A stretch of 64,000 bases of DNA from Deltaproteobacteria bacterium (GTDB lineage: Bacteria > JADJOY01): assembly GCA_016713535.1 (NCBI GenBank), contig JADJOY010000009.1, forward strand, positions 259,501-323,500, written 5' to 3'. Of this stretch, positions 52,421-60,732 are shown piece after piece. The position numbers were made by a program, and so were the translations under genes. The first letter of the stretch is position 1. Every line of letters begins with the position of its first letter. Under the pieces are notes generated by a model. It was not told where the DNA came from, made no database searches, and saw only the letters and a list, made by a program, of their open reading frames with translations.

Positions 52421-53893
52421 GTGCCGGCTCGATCCACTCGCCACTCGCGCTCAGCCTCGCCCGAGCCACAGCTCCGCGGGCCCCTCGACGTCGGCCCGCA
52501 CGATCGCCGCATCCTGAGCAAGCTGCTCAAGCTCAGCCCGCAGCAGGTCGCGGACTTCCGCGGCGCGATCGCGGAGGGGAGCGAGCGCTGGTCGCTCGAC
52601 TACGTGAAGGACTCGGGCGAGCGCATCCTCATCCCGGTCAACCCGGTGCCGGTGCTGCCGACGCGCCGCCAGCTCACCTATCTGAAGCGCGTCGTCGCGG
52701 TGCTGAACGGAGTGGTGGCGCGGGTCGGTGAGGCGCGCCTCAAGGACCCGGTGCTACAGGCGATGCTCGAGCTCTCCGACGCCGAGCTGCGCTGGCTCGC
52801 GTTCGCGTCGAAGGCGCCCGGCCATCCGGCGCGGCGCGTGTTTCACCGCTGGGATGCGGCGATCGAGCTCGCCAACGACATCGGCGCCGGCCACACCAAG
52901 TTCTTCGAGGTGAACTCGGTCGACGTCGGCGGCGTCCACTACGCGGCGGCGACGCGCGCGGTGCTCCTCGAGGCGCTCCAGTCGGTCGGCGTGAAGGGGC
53001 TCTCGCTCTCGAGCGCGACGGCGGGGCGCGACCCGCGCGCGGTGCTGCTCGCCGATCTGCGCGAGCACGCTCGCGACATCGGGCGGGAGCTCCGGTTCGT
53101 CGCGATCGCCGAGAACCAGGAGTTCGACGCCGGCGTCACCGAGGCGCCGTCGCTGGCCCGGTACTTCCGCGAGCACGGCGTCGCCGCCGAGTGCGTCGAT
53201 CCGCGCAACTTCGAGCTCAGCCGCAGGAAGGTCGTCACTTACCAGGGGCGCGCGGTGGACGTGATCTACCGCAACATCGAGCTGCGCGACGTGGTCGATC
53301 TCGAGGACGAGGGACACGACCTCGCCGCGTTCCGCGCCGCCGCCCAGCAGGGGCTCTTCTTCTCGTCGCCCCACGGCGAGCTCGACCACAAGAGCCTGTG
53401 GGAGGTGCTCGGCGCGCCCGATCACTGGCCGAGCCTCTCCGCCGCGGAGCGGCGCGCGGTGGCGCGCCACATCCCATGGACGCGGCTCGTCGCGGAGCGC
53501 AACACCCAGGGACCGTCGGGCAACATGATCGACCTCCCCGAGTACGTGCGGCGCTACCGCAACCGGCTCGTGCTCAAGCCCAACCGGAGCTGTGGCGGCC
53601 AGGGGGTCACGATCGGCTCGGTGACCTCGCGCGCCGACTGGGAGCGCACCCTCGACGAGGCGCTCGCCGCGCCATGCTCGTGGGTCGTGCAGGAGGTGAT
53701 CGCGATCCCGCGGCGGCGCAGCGTGGCCCTCGGCGAGGACGGCTCGTTCGTGAGCGAGAAGGTGTTCGGGGTGTACGGGCTCTTCGCGTCGTCCGCCGGG
53801 CTCGCGATCCTCGGACGCGCGAGCCGCAACCCGGTCGTCAACGTGATGCAGGGCGGCGGCATGCTCGCCGTCCTCGGCCTCGACGAGCGGTAG
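52421..53893 (+). CDS. ATP-grasp-like ligase of unknown substrate
   Basis: 490 residues from a GTG with GAGGAA ten bases upstream. The C-terminal half has an ATP-grasp lysine and glycine loop (LVLKPNRSCGGQGVTIG), followed by WVVQEVIAIP and a late acidic/Asn site (ASRNPVVNVMQGGGML). The N-terminal part (KFFEVNSVDVGG, then RELRFVAIAENQEF and VDVIYRNIELRDVVDLE) resembles the pre-ATP-grasp part of glutathionylspermidine-synthase-like and circularly permuted ATP-grasp proteins. Such enzymes join a carboxylate to an amine or thiol using ATP. No partner gene (alpha-E, transglutaminase-like or Ntn amidase) is adjacent, so the pathway is open. The stop is followed two bases later by a GGCGGCC/GGCCGCC hairpin. 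Confidence 0.6.
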   Translation: MPARSTRHSRSASPEPQLRGPLDVGPHDRRILSKLLKLSPQQVADFRGAIAEGSERWSLDYVKDSGERILIPVNPVPVLPTRRQLTYLKRVVAVLNGVVARVGEARLKDPVLQAMLELSDAELRWLAFASKAPGHPARRVFHRWDAAIELANDIGAGHTKFFEVNSVDVGGVHYAAATRAVLLEALQSVGVKGLSLSSATAGRDPRAVLLADLREHARDIGRELRFVAIAENQEFDAGVTEAPSLARYFREHGVAAECVDPRNFELSRRKVVTYQGRAVDVIYRNIELRDVVDLEDEGHDLAAFRAAAQQGLFFSSPHGELDHKSLWEVLGAPDHWPSLSAAERRAVARHIPWTRLVAERNTQGPSGNMIDLPEYVRRYRNRLVLKPNRSCGGQGVTIGSVTSRADWERTLDEALAAPCSWVVQEVIAIPRRRSVALGEDGSFVSEKVFGVYGLFASSAGLAILGRASRNPVVNVMQGGGMLAVLGLDER

Positions 53894-53894
53894 C

Positions 53895-53912
53895 GGCGGC
53901 CGCGAGGCCGCC
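53895..53912 (+). repeat. Hairpin after the ATP-grasp gene
   Basis: GGCGGCC-GCGA-GGCCGCC starts two bases after the stop. The same core closes each unit of the 200-bp array, so it is a single dispersed copy of that element. Confidence 0.6.
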
Positions 53913-53939
53913 CCGGGCTGGCGCTCGCCCCTACGAGCA

Positions 53940-54615
53940 CCGCGGCGGTGAGGGACCGCAGCCCTCCACCGACTGGCCTGGAGGGCCGCGATCCTTCGCG
54001 GCCGCGGGGTTGGCTCGGACTCGAGAACCGCGGCTGCGAGCGACCGCAGCCCTCCACCGAACGGCTGGAGGGCCGCGATCCTTCGCGGCCGCGGGGTTGG
54101 CTCGGACTCGAGCACCGCGGCTGCGAGGGACCGCAGCCCTCCACCGAACGGCTAGAGGGCCGCGATCCCTCGCGGCCGCGGGGTTGGCTCGGACTCGAGC
54201 ACCGCGGCTGCGAGCGACCGCAGCCCTCCACCGAACGCCTGGAGGGCCGCGATCCTTCGCGGCCGCGGGGTTGGCTCGGACTCGAGCGCTGCGGCGGTGA
54301 GGGACCGCAGCCCTCCACCGAGCGGCTGGAGGGCCGCGATCCTTCGCGGCCGCGGGGTTGGCTCGGACTCGAGCGCCGCGGCTGCGAGGGACCGCCGCCC
54401 TCCACCGAGCGGCTGGAGGGCCGCGATCCTTCGCGGCCGCGGGGTTGGCTCGGACTCGAGCGCTGCGGCGGTGAGGGACCGCAGCCCTCCACCGAACGCC
54501 TGGAGGGCCGCGATCCTTCGCGGCCGCGGGGTTGGCTCGGACTCGAGCACCGCGGCGGTGAGGGACCACCGCCCTCCACCGACTGGCCTGGAGGGCCGCG
54601 ATCCTTCGCGGCCGC
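53940..54615. repeat. Eight 87-bp tandem repeats with paired hairpins
   Basis: The word GCAGCCCTCCACCGA (or a close form) recurs at 53958, 54046, 54133, 54220, 54307, 54394, 54481 and 54568: one 88-base step, then six of 87. Each unit holds CCCTCC/GGAGGG and GGCCGCGA-TCCT-TCGCGGCC, then a GGGGTTGGCTCGGACTCGAG spacer. 87 is a multiple of three and the unit lacks stops in several frames, so long open frames cross it on both strands; they are artefacts. The longest on the plus strand simply runs into the real gene at 54737. Confidence 0.88.
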
Positions 54616-54736
54616 GCCACGACTCGATCCGCGATCGAGCGCGCTGCCGATGCGAGGCGCCGGTGTGTGTCGCGGGGCCGTGCGTCGCTGTGCAGGGGCG
54701 GCCGATCCGGTTCGCCTGCTAACCTCTCTCCCCACG

Positions 54737-55342
54737 ATGGAGGTCCGTCGCCGCGACGTGTTGCGTGGGCTCGTGGGGCTCGTCCCCGCGCTCGAGGTGA
54801 TGGCTGGCCTCACGGCGGTCACCGCGACGCCTGCCGAGTCGCACGCCGCCGCGCCGACGGGCGGTGAGCCTCCCGCGGGCTTCCTGAGCGCCGCCGAGCG
54901 CAAGACGCTCGCGGCCCTCGCCGAGGCGCTCGTCGCTCCCGGCGAGAAGGCCGTGACCGGCCTGCCGAGCGTGGAGGAAGCCGGTGTGGTCGACTTCCTC
55001 GACCACCTCCTCCCCGAGCTCCCCGAGGAGGTCCAGGAGAAGTTCCCGCTGCTCCTGTGGGGGATGGAGCACGGCGCGCGGCTGCTCTCCTTCACCGGCC
55101 GCCCGTTCACCCGCCTCGGCGGCGCGGACCGCACGGCCTTCCTCACCGGCTTCGCCGAGAGCCGCTTCGAGATCCGCCGCCTCGCGTTCCGCGCGCTCAA
55201 GAACCTGGTGATGCTCGCCTACTACCAGGCGGACGTGAGCTGGCCCGGCATCGGCTACGAGGGTCCGTGGATCGGCCGCGTCGATCCACCGCAGGTGGCG
55301 GAGCTCGCCGGCTTCGAGCCGCCGGCGCGGAGGCTCGTGTGA
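54737..55342 (+). CDS. Gluconate 2-dehydrogenase subunit 3-like small subunit
   Basis: 201 residues. The N-terminus (MEVRRRDVLRGLVGLVPALE) has a twin-arginine-like start, so export in a folded state with the following flavoprotein is likely. The body matches the small subunit of membrane GMC dehydrogenases: FLSAAERKTLAALAEALVAP, GVVDFLDHLLPELPEEVQ, RLGGADRTAFLTGF and LKNLVMLAYYQADVSWPGIGYEGPW. This subunit helps secretion and maturation of the large GMC subunit. The next gene, a GMC oxidoreductase, overlaps its stop (GTGA). No multiheme or diheme cytochrome c subunit follows, unlike gluconate dehydrogenase. Confidence 0.75.
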   Translation: MEVRRRDVLRGLVGLVPALEVMAGLTAVTATPAESHAAAPTGGEPPAGFLSAAERKTLAALAEALVAPGEKAVTGLPSVEEAGVVDFLDHLLPELPEEVQEKFPLLLWGMEHGARLLSFTGRPFTRLGGADRTAFLTGFAESRFEIRRLAFRALKNLVMLAYYQADVSWPGIGYEGPWIGRVDPPQVAELAGFEPPARRLV

Positions 55343-56856
55343 TCGTCGCGGGCCGCACGCTCGCCGGTGCGGTGAGCTGGGACGCCGACGTCGTCGTGGT
55401 CGGCACCGGGGCGGGTGGAGCGCCGCTCGGCCACGCGCTCACGCAAGCCGGCAAGAGCGTGGTGTTCCTCGAGGCCGGCCCGCGGGTCCTCGACGCCGAG
55501 ATGAACCAGCGCGTCCCCGACATGCTGGCGCGGCTCTACTGGGACCGCGGCGCGCGCGTCACGACGAATGGGGCGTTCACGGTGAGCCAGGGGCGCTGTG
55601 TCGGCGGCTCGACCGTCCACTACACGGCATGGGCCATGCGCCCGCCGCGACCGATCCTCGACCACTGGACGTACCACCTCAAGCTCACCGAGCTCGACGC
55701 GAAGACCATCGACCCCTTCGTCGAGACCGTCGAGAAGATGCTCTCGACGCGGCCGGTGCAACCGCACGAGGTCAACGCCCACAATCACTTGATCGAGCGC
55801 GGCGCCAACGAGCTCGGGCTCCGGGGCGGGTTCGTCCACCACAACCGCGTCGGCTGCCTGGGCTGCGGCTACTGTCTGCTCGGCTGCGCCTACAACCGCA
55901 AGCAGACCGCGGCGAACACGTTTCTGCCCGCGGCGATCGGCCTGGGCGCGCGGCTCGTCAGCGACGCGCACGTGGAGCGCGTGCTCACCCGGGGCGCCCG
56001 TGTCGAGGGGGTGCGCGCGCGCCTTCTCGACGGCGGGCACGGCGAGGTGGGCACGCTCACGGTGCGCGCGCCGGTGGTGGTGCTCGCCGCCGGCACCATC
56101 CACACGCCGGCGCTGCTCGTCCGCAGCGGCATCGGCGACGCGTCGGGACAGGTCGGTCGCAACCTGGTGTTCCACACCACGACCACGCTGTTCGGCCTCT
56201 TCGACGAGGAGGTCGCGGCGCATCGCGGGTTCTCGCCGTCCTACGTCGTCGACCACGCGATGGACCTCGAGCGCTACCCCGACCGCGGCTATTACCTGGT
56301 CCCGGCCTTCGCCGCCCCGGCCGCGATCGCGCCCTTCCTCCCTGGCTTCGGCGACGACCACGCCACCAAGATGCGCGCCTACAAGCGCCTCGCCGGGCTC
56401 TCGGTGATGCTCCACGACGCGTCCCGGGGGCGCGTGACCGTGGCGCCGAACGGCAAGCCGGTGATCGAATACGCGCTCGCGCCGGAGGACCGCGGCCAGC
56501 TCGTCGAGGGCATGATCGCCGCCGGCCGGCTACTGTTCGCGGCGGGCGCGAAGGAGGTGTACCCGTCGAGCCCCGGCGGCATGGCGTTCACGTCACCCGA
56601 CCAGCTCGATTACCTGACCTCGTTCGCCCATCTCGAGAACCGTGTGGCGCTCAACACGCCGCATCCACAGGGCACCTGCCGGATGGGCGAGATGCGCCAG
56701 ACCTCGGTGGTGGACCCGTGGGGACGCAGCCACGACGTCGCGGGGCTCTACGTCTCCGACATGAGCGTCTTCCCGACCTCGGTCGCCGTGCCGCCCTCGA
56801 TCACCACCATGGCGCTGGCGCTGCGCACCGCGCGACATCTCCTGGCCACCGCCTGA
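55339..56856 (+). CDS. GMC-family FAD oxidoreductase
   Basis: 505 residues. The FAD-binding start is ADVVVVGTGAGGAPLGHAL, with VVFLEAGP for the ribose. The family loop is GRCVGGSTVHYTAW. The middle has CLGCGYCLLGCAYNRKQT, four Cys in a C-x2-C-x2-C-x3-C pattern before a Lys-Gln, as in long-chain alcohol oxidases and some cholesterol-oxidase-like GMC proteins. The C-terminal active site includes HPQGTCRMG (catalytic His) and YVSDMSVFPTSVAVPPSITTMALALR. It would oxidise an alcohol or sterol. It is coupled with the small subunit before it. The electron acceptor is not encoded next to it; soluble or membrane cytochromes elsewhere may serve. Confidence 0.85.
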   Translation: MIVAGRTLAGAVSWDADVVVVGTGAGGAPLGHALTQAGKSVVFLEAGPRVLDAEMNQRVPDMLARLYWDRGARVTTNGAFTVSQGRCVGGSTVHYTAWAMRPPRPILDHWTYHLKLTELDAKTIDPFVETVEKMLSTRPVQPHEVNAHNHLIERGANELGLRGGFVHHNRVGCLGCGYCLLGCAYNRKQTAANTFLPAAIGLGARLVSDAHVERVLTRGARVEGVRARLLDGGHGEVGTLTVRAPVVVLAAGTIHTPALLVRSGIGDASGQVGRNLVFHTTTTLFGLFDEEVAAHRGFSPSYVVDHAMDLERYPDRGYYLVPAFAAPAAIAPFLPGFGDDHATKMRAYKRLAGLSVMLHDASRGRVTVAPNGKPVIEYALAPEDRGQLVEGMIAAGRLLFAAGAKEVYPSSPGGMAFTSPDQLDYLTSFAHLENRVALNTPHPQGTCRMGEMRQTSVVDPWGRSHDVAGLYVSDMSVFPTSVAVPPSITTMALALRTARHLLATA

Positions 56857-56875
56857 CTCGGGGAGCGCCGCCGCC

Positions 56876-57316
56876 GTGCCGTCCATCGAGATCGTGCCGC
56901 CGTGGATCGACCCGCTGCCGGATGGCTACTGGCTCTACAACCTCTCCCTCACGATCTTCTGGGCGTACGTGTCCGTGATGTTTGCGGTCCGGGCGCCGCG
57001 CCTCGGCCCCCGCCTGGTCGCGGCGACCGGCGCCATGTACGGCGTCGGGCTCGCGCTGGTGATCGCGCGGTTCGTCGTGGAGATCCCGGCCTCGGGCCAC
57101 GCGGTGTGGATGTACGCGCTGGTCGTGCTCGCGGTGCGCCTCGAGCTCGGTCCGTGGGCGGTCGGCTTCGCGCTCGCGCTGATCGTCGAGGTGATCGGCT
57201 TCAAGCTGGCGTGGGACAAGCTCGGCAGCGTCGCGTGGGGTAGCGCCATCGGCGTGCCGCTCGCGGCCTTCCTGGCGGTGGTCCCCACTCGAGACGACCG
57301 CGCATCCGGGGGGTGA
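56876..57316 (+). CDS. Small four-helix membrane protein
   Basis: 146 residues from a GTG 19 bases after the GMC gene. Four hydrophobic helices: LYNLSLTIFWAYVSVMFAV, LVAATGAMYGVGLALVIARF, AVWMYALVVLAVRLE and VGFALALIVEVIGFKLAW/AIGVPLAAFLAVV. There are no cofactor-binding His pairs. The family is not recognised. Its closeness to the GMC pair suggests a membrane anchor or a transport role, but this is only positional. Confidence 0.55.
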   Translation: MPSIEIVPPWIDPLPDGYWLYNLSLTIFWAYVSVMFAVRAPRLGPRLVAATGAMYGVGLALVIARFVVEIPASGHAVWMYALVVLAVRLELGPWAVGFALALIVEVIGFKLAWDKLGSVAWGSAIGVPLAAFLAVVPTRDDRASGG

Positions 57317-57341
57317 GCGGCGTGGAAAGGTTCGGTCGAAC

Positions 57342-57950
57342 ATGGTGAAGCTCTACTGGGCGCCGCGCACGCGCTCGTCACGCCCGCGCTGGATGCTGGA
57401 GGAGCTCGGCGTCCCCTACGAGCTGGTGCGCCTGAGCATGGAGAAGGGGGAGCACAAGTCGCCGGAGTACCGGAAGATCCACCCGCTCGGCGCCGTGCCG
57501 GCGCTGGTGGACGGCGAGGTGACGATGTTCGAGTCGGCGGCGATGTGCGCCTACCTGGCCGACAAGCACGCCTATCAGCGGCTCACGCCGACGCTCGGCA
57601 CGTCCGCGCGCGCCGCCTACGAGCAGTGGCTCTTCTTCGGGATGGCGACCTTCGAGGAGCCGCTCGTCAAGATGTTCCTGCACACCATGCTGCTGCCGCC
57701 CGAGCAACGCTCCACGCGCGCCGCGGACGAGGCCCGCGCTCGCGCCGGCGAGGTGGTGAAGGTGCTCGAGGATGCCCTCGCGGACCGCCCGTACCTCCTC
57801 GGAGCCGAGTTCAGCGCCGCGGACGTGGTGGTCGGCTCGCTGGTGAGCTGGTCGGCATTCATGGGAGTGCTGGAGGGGTTTCCTCGGGTGCAGGAGTATC
57901 TCGGGCGGCTCGCCGCACGGCCCGCCTTCCTGGCATCCCAGGCGGAGTGA
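57342..57950 (+). CDS. Glutathione S-transferase
   Basis: 202 residues with both GST domains. The thioredoxin-fold part starts VKLYWAPRTRSSRPRWMLEE, with Ser in the active-site region, and has HPLGAVPALVDGEVTMFESA, including the cis-Pro and the E-S-A glutathione contact. The helical part has ARARAGEVVKVLEDALADRP, YLLGAEFSAADVVVGS and a typical end YLGRLAARPAF. It is cytoplasmic. It would conjugate or reduce electrophiles. It is the last gene of the group starting at 54737, with a 25-base gap. Confidence 0.9.
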   Translation: MVKLYWAPRTRSSRPRWMLEELGVPYELVRLSMEKGEHKSPEYRKIHPLGAVPALVDGEVTMFESAAMCAYLADKHAYQRLTPTLGTSARAAYEQWLFFGMATFEEPLVKMFLHTMLLPPEQRSTRAADEARARAGEVVKVLEDALADRPYLLGAEFSAADVVVGSLVSWSAFMGVLEGFPRVQEYLGRLAARPAFLASQAE

Positions 57951-58098
57951 TCGGTACGGATATGTATCGTTTCCGCCGCGGCGAGCTGGATCGGCCGTCG
58001 GGGGCCGCTGCCGTTGATCCGCCGCGCCTTGCTCTGGAATACTCGCGGCGGGCAGCGATCCGCGCGACGCGGATTCGAGCCGTGGCTAGAGATTTCCG

Positions 58099-60006
58099 AT
58101 GATCGACCCGACCCTCGCGATCCACGGCCTCGCCGAGCGCTGGGTGGCGCGTGAACGCGTGGCTGGCGAGCGCCTCGAGGTCGCGACGCGCTCGTGCCAG
58201 GCGGTGGTCGCGGGCAAGCTCAACCTGGCGCTCGTGAAAGCGAGCGGCGAGATCGGCTGGCGCCGCGTGCTGGGCGGCAAGATCTCGATCGGTGGGGTCG
58301 CCATCGAGCCGTTCGGCGGGCTGGTCGCGGTGCTGGTCGAGGGGCCGCGCGTCGAGCTGATGCGCGGCGCCCAGGGCGAGCCGTGCGGCTCGATCAAGCT
58401 CACCGAGTCGTGCGTCTCGGTCGCGCTCTCGGAGCGCGGCGAGCGGATCGTGGTCGGCGATCGCTTCGGCGCGATCCGCTACTACGACGCCGCGGGGAAG
58501 ACCAAGGACACCGCCGAGGTCGGCCACCCGGTCGAATTGATCGCGATCGCGCCCACCGGCGAGCAGGTCGTCGCGGCGAGCTACTCGGGCCACGTCACGC
58601 TCCTCAACGCCAAGCACAAGCCCGAGCGCAACTCGTACGTGCGGGCGCAGGTCGAGCGGGTGTGGATCGACGGCCGCGGCGAGCGCGCCTTCGTGCTCGC
58701 GACCGGCGACGGCGTGATGGTGCACTCGCTGCGCACCTCGTCCATGGTCACGATCGGGCTCGACCGGCCGGTCGTCGACGCCGACTCGAGCGTGCTCGGA
58801 GATCAGGTCATCCTGCTCGCGCACGACATGAGCGTCGCCGTGCTCGACGCGGCCGCGCGGCTCGTGTGGCAGGGCGACGCTCCCGCCGGCACCATCCGGG
58901 TGCGCGCGAACTTCGACCTCAGCCGCGTCTGGTTCCACGACCGCGAGGGCGTGCTCACCAGCTTCGACGTGCTGCGGGGCGCGGAGGGCGCGCGCCGGGC
59001 CGCGAGCCTGACCCGTGGCCCGCGCAAGGCGTCGCTGCACGACGTGGAGGTCCGGAACGTACCGGCGCCGGGTGGCTTCGCGCGCGTCCACCTCGATCCC
59101 GACCCCGGCTCGGCGCGGCTCGCGCTCGTGCATCCGAGCGGCCTGGTCGTGGTGCTCGCGCAGGGTGGGCGCGAGCTCAAGCGCATCGAGATCGCGGGGG
59201 GCCCGCGCGAGGTGCTCTTCACGCAGCGCGGTGGGCTGCTCGGTGTCTCGAGCGAGAAGGGCGTGGCGCTGCTCGATCCGACGCAGGGCTGGCGCGGCTC
59301 GGCGGCGCTCGACACACCGGTGCTCGGGACCGCCCACGGCGTGGCCGCGCTGCTCGCGGTGTCGGCGCGGGGCGAGATCTCGCTGCTCTCGGCCGACGGA
59401 GCGCGACCGTTCGCCCGCCTCGATGGGCCGGCCTCGGCGGTCGTCGGAGCACGAACCGCGCAAGGGATCTTCGCGTTCGTCGCCCTCGTGAGCGGTGAGC
59501 TGGTGGCGCTGGGACCGCTCGGCGACGAGCTGTTCCGGATCGGGGCGGCGATCGGTGAGGGACCGCTACGGCTCGCGGCGATCGGCGACCGGGTGCTGAT
59601 CGGCACCCAGTCCGGCCGACTCAAGCTGGTGTCGCTACGCGGCAGCGTGCTCGGCGAGGCCAAGACCGGGCTGCCGGTGGTGAGCGTCGACACCGTCGGC
59701 GACGGCTTCGTGGTGGTCGACAGCCGTGGCGAGATCCACCGCTGGACCCACACCCTCGACCGCGGCGAGGGGCGCCAGCCGCCTCCCGGCGTCTATCGCG
59801 CCGTCGCCGGGCCGGAGGGCCCGGCGTGCCTGGTGCAGCACGACCGCGAGTCGATCGTGATCCAGTCGTGGGGACGGCGCGAGCTTCAGCGCTTCGAGGT
59901 GGGCGCCGGGCTGGTCGATCTCGCCGGTGTGGCCCACGATCGCTGGGCCATGCTCACCCACGACACGCTGCTCACGCCGAAGCCGCGCTCGCCGGCTCGC
60001 GGCTGA
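58099..60006 (+). CDS. Cytoplasmic beta-propeller protein of unknown function
   Basis: 635 residues with no signal peptide. About twelve repeats of roughly 45 residues look like WD40 or PQQ blades: CVSVALSERGERIVVGDRFG, VELIAIAPTGEQVVAASYSG, SVLGDQVILLAHDMSVAVLD, VLGTAHGVAALLAVSARGEI, LVSGELVALGPLGDELFRIG and IGDRVLIGTQSGRLKLVSLR. That is enough for two propellers. No enzymatic motif is seen. It may be a scaffold. It ends 35 bases inside the convergent DoxX gene. The 148 bases before the start show no clear promoter. Confidence 0.6.
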   Translation: MIDPTLAIHGLAERWVARERVAGERLEVATRSCQAVVAGKLNLALVKASGEIGWRRVLGGKISIGGVAIEPFGGLVAVLVEGPRVELMRGAQGEPCGSIKLTESCVSVALSERGERIVVGDRFGAIRYYDAAGKTKDTAEVGHPVELIAIAPTGEQVVAASYSGHVTLLNAKHKPERNSYVRAQVERVWIDGRGERAFVLATGDGVMVHSLRTSSMVTIGLDRPVVDADSSVLGDQVILLAHDMSVAVLDAAARLVWQGDAPAGTIRVRANFDLSRVWFHDREGVLTSFDVLRGAEGARRAASLTRGPRKASLHDVEVRNVPAPGGFARVHLDPDPGSARLALVHPSGLVVVLAQGGRELKRIEIAGGPREVLFTQRGGLLGVSSEKGVALLDPTQGWRGSAALDTPVLGTAHGVAALLAVSARGEISLLSADGARPFARLDGPASAVVGARTAQGIFAFVALVSGELVALGPLGDELFRIGAAIGEGPLRLAAIGDRVLIGTQSGRLKLVSLRGSVLGEAKTGLPVVSVDTVGDGFVVVDSRGEIHRWTHTLDRGEGRQPPPGVYRAVAGPEGPACLVQHDRESIVIQSWGRRELQRFEVGAGLVDLAGVAHDRWAMLTHDTLLTPKPRSPARG

Positions 60007-60403
60007 GCCGGCCGACGTACCACGCCCAGGCGATGAAGACCGCCTGGAACGGCAGGCGCAGCCACGCCAGCACCGGGTCCGGCGGGTGGTCGCCGAACGG
60101 CAGACCGTTCACGGCCATGTTGATGTTCGCGGGGAAGACCGCGACGTAGAGCGCGATCAAGCCCCACGCGGCGGCCCTGCGGGTGCGCGGGATCAAGAGC
60201 CCGGCACCGCCGAGGATCTCGAACACGCCGCTCACCAGCACCAGCGTCCGCGGCGCCGGGAGCACGTTCGGCACGATGCCGACGAACGGCTCGGGCGTGA
60301 CGAAGTGCGCCACCCCCGCGGCGATCATCACCCCGGCGAGCAGCAGCGTGAGCAGCACGTGCGCCCGTCGCGCGAACGACGAGCGCGTGTCCGGTCCCGC
60401 CAT
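59972..60403 (-). CDS. DoxX-family membrane protein
   Basis: 143 residues with four helices: VLLTLLLAGVMIAAGVAHFV, TLVLVSGVFEILGGAGLLIP, AAAWGLIALYVAVFPANINM and WLRLPFQAVFIAWAWYVGRL. The sequences AGVAHFVTPEPFVGIVPNVL and NINMAVNG are typical of the DoxX/SURF4-like group. Relatives are linked to thiosulfate oxidation or redox homeostasis, but many have no known role. The gene overlaps the convergent propeller gene by 35 bases. Upstream lies the duplicated repeat block at 60471. Confidence 0.8.
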   Translation of the reverse strand: MAGPDTRSSFARRAHVLLTLLLAGVMIAAGVAHFVTPEPFVGIVPNVLPAPRTLVLVSGVFEILGGAGLLIPRTRRAAAWGLIALYVAVFPANINMAVNGLPFGDHPPDPVLAWLRLPFQAVFIAWAWYVGRLSREPASAASA

Positions 60404-60470
60404 GGCGTGCCGAGTGTCTCACGCCGCCCGTCCTGTTGCATCCGGGGCGCCGCCCCGAGGAGCGGGCGTC

Positions 60471-60732
60471 GCGAGGGACCGCAGCCCTCCAGCGATCGGC
60501 CTGGAGGGCCGCGCTCCGTCGCGGCCGCAGCCTCACGAGCACGGCGTCAGGGCCGCGCCGCTGTCGCGGAACCGGTACCCGCGCTCGTGCGCAGGCGGCT
60601 GCGAGGGACCGCAGCCCTCCAGCGATAGGCCTGGAGGGCCGCGCTCCGTCGCGGCCGCAGCCTCACGAGCACGGCGTCAGGGCCGCGCCGCGCGCACCGC
60701 GACGCGATCCCGGAACCGGTACACGCATTCGA
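60471..60732. repeat. 131-bp tandem duplication that includes a gene 3' end
   Basis: Two copies, 60471-60601 and about 60602-60732, each starting GCGAGGGACCGCAGCCCTCC and containing CCCTCCA/TGGAGGG and GGCCGCG/CGCGGCC hairpins like those at 53958. The second half of each copy is GCAGCCTCACGAGCACGGCG and what follows; in copy 2 this is the last coding part of the methyltransferase gene (its stop is at 60677-60679), and in copy 1 a shortened form of it. So the duplication carried about 55 bases of coding end with the repeat. Confidence 0.75.

Noticed and set aside
48781-54615. Either tandem array as a CRISPR
   Set aside because: No short constant repeat alternates with variable spacers; whole units are nearly identical, and no cas gene is present.
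53948-55342. A 464-codon frame joining the 87-bp array to the dehydrogenase small subunit
   Set aside because: The repeat lacks stops because its length is a multiple of three; the family match begins only at the ATG at 54737.
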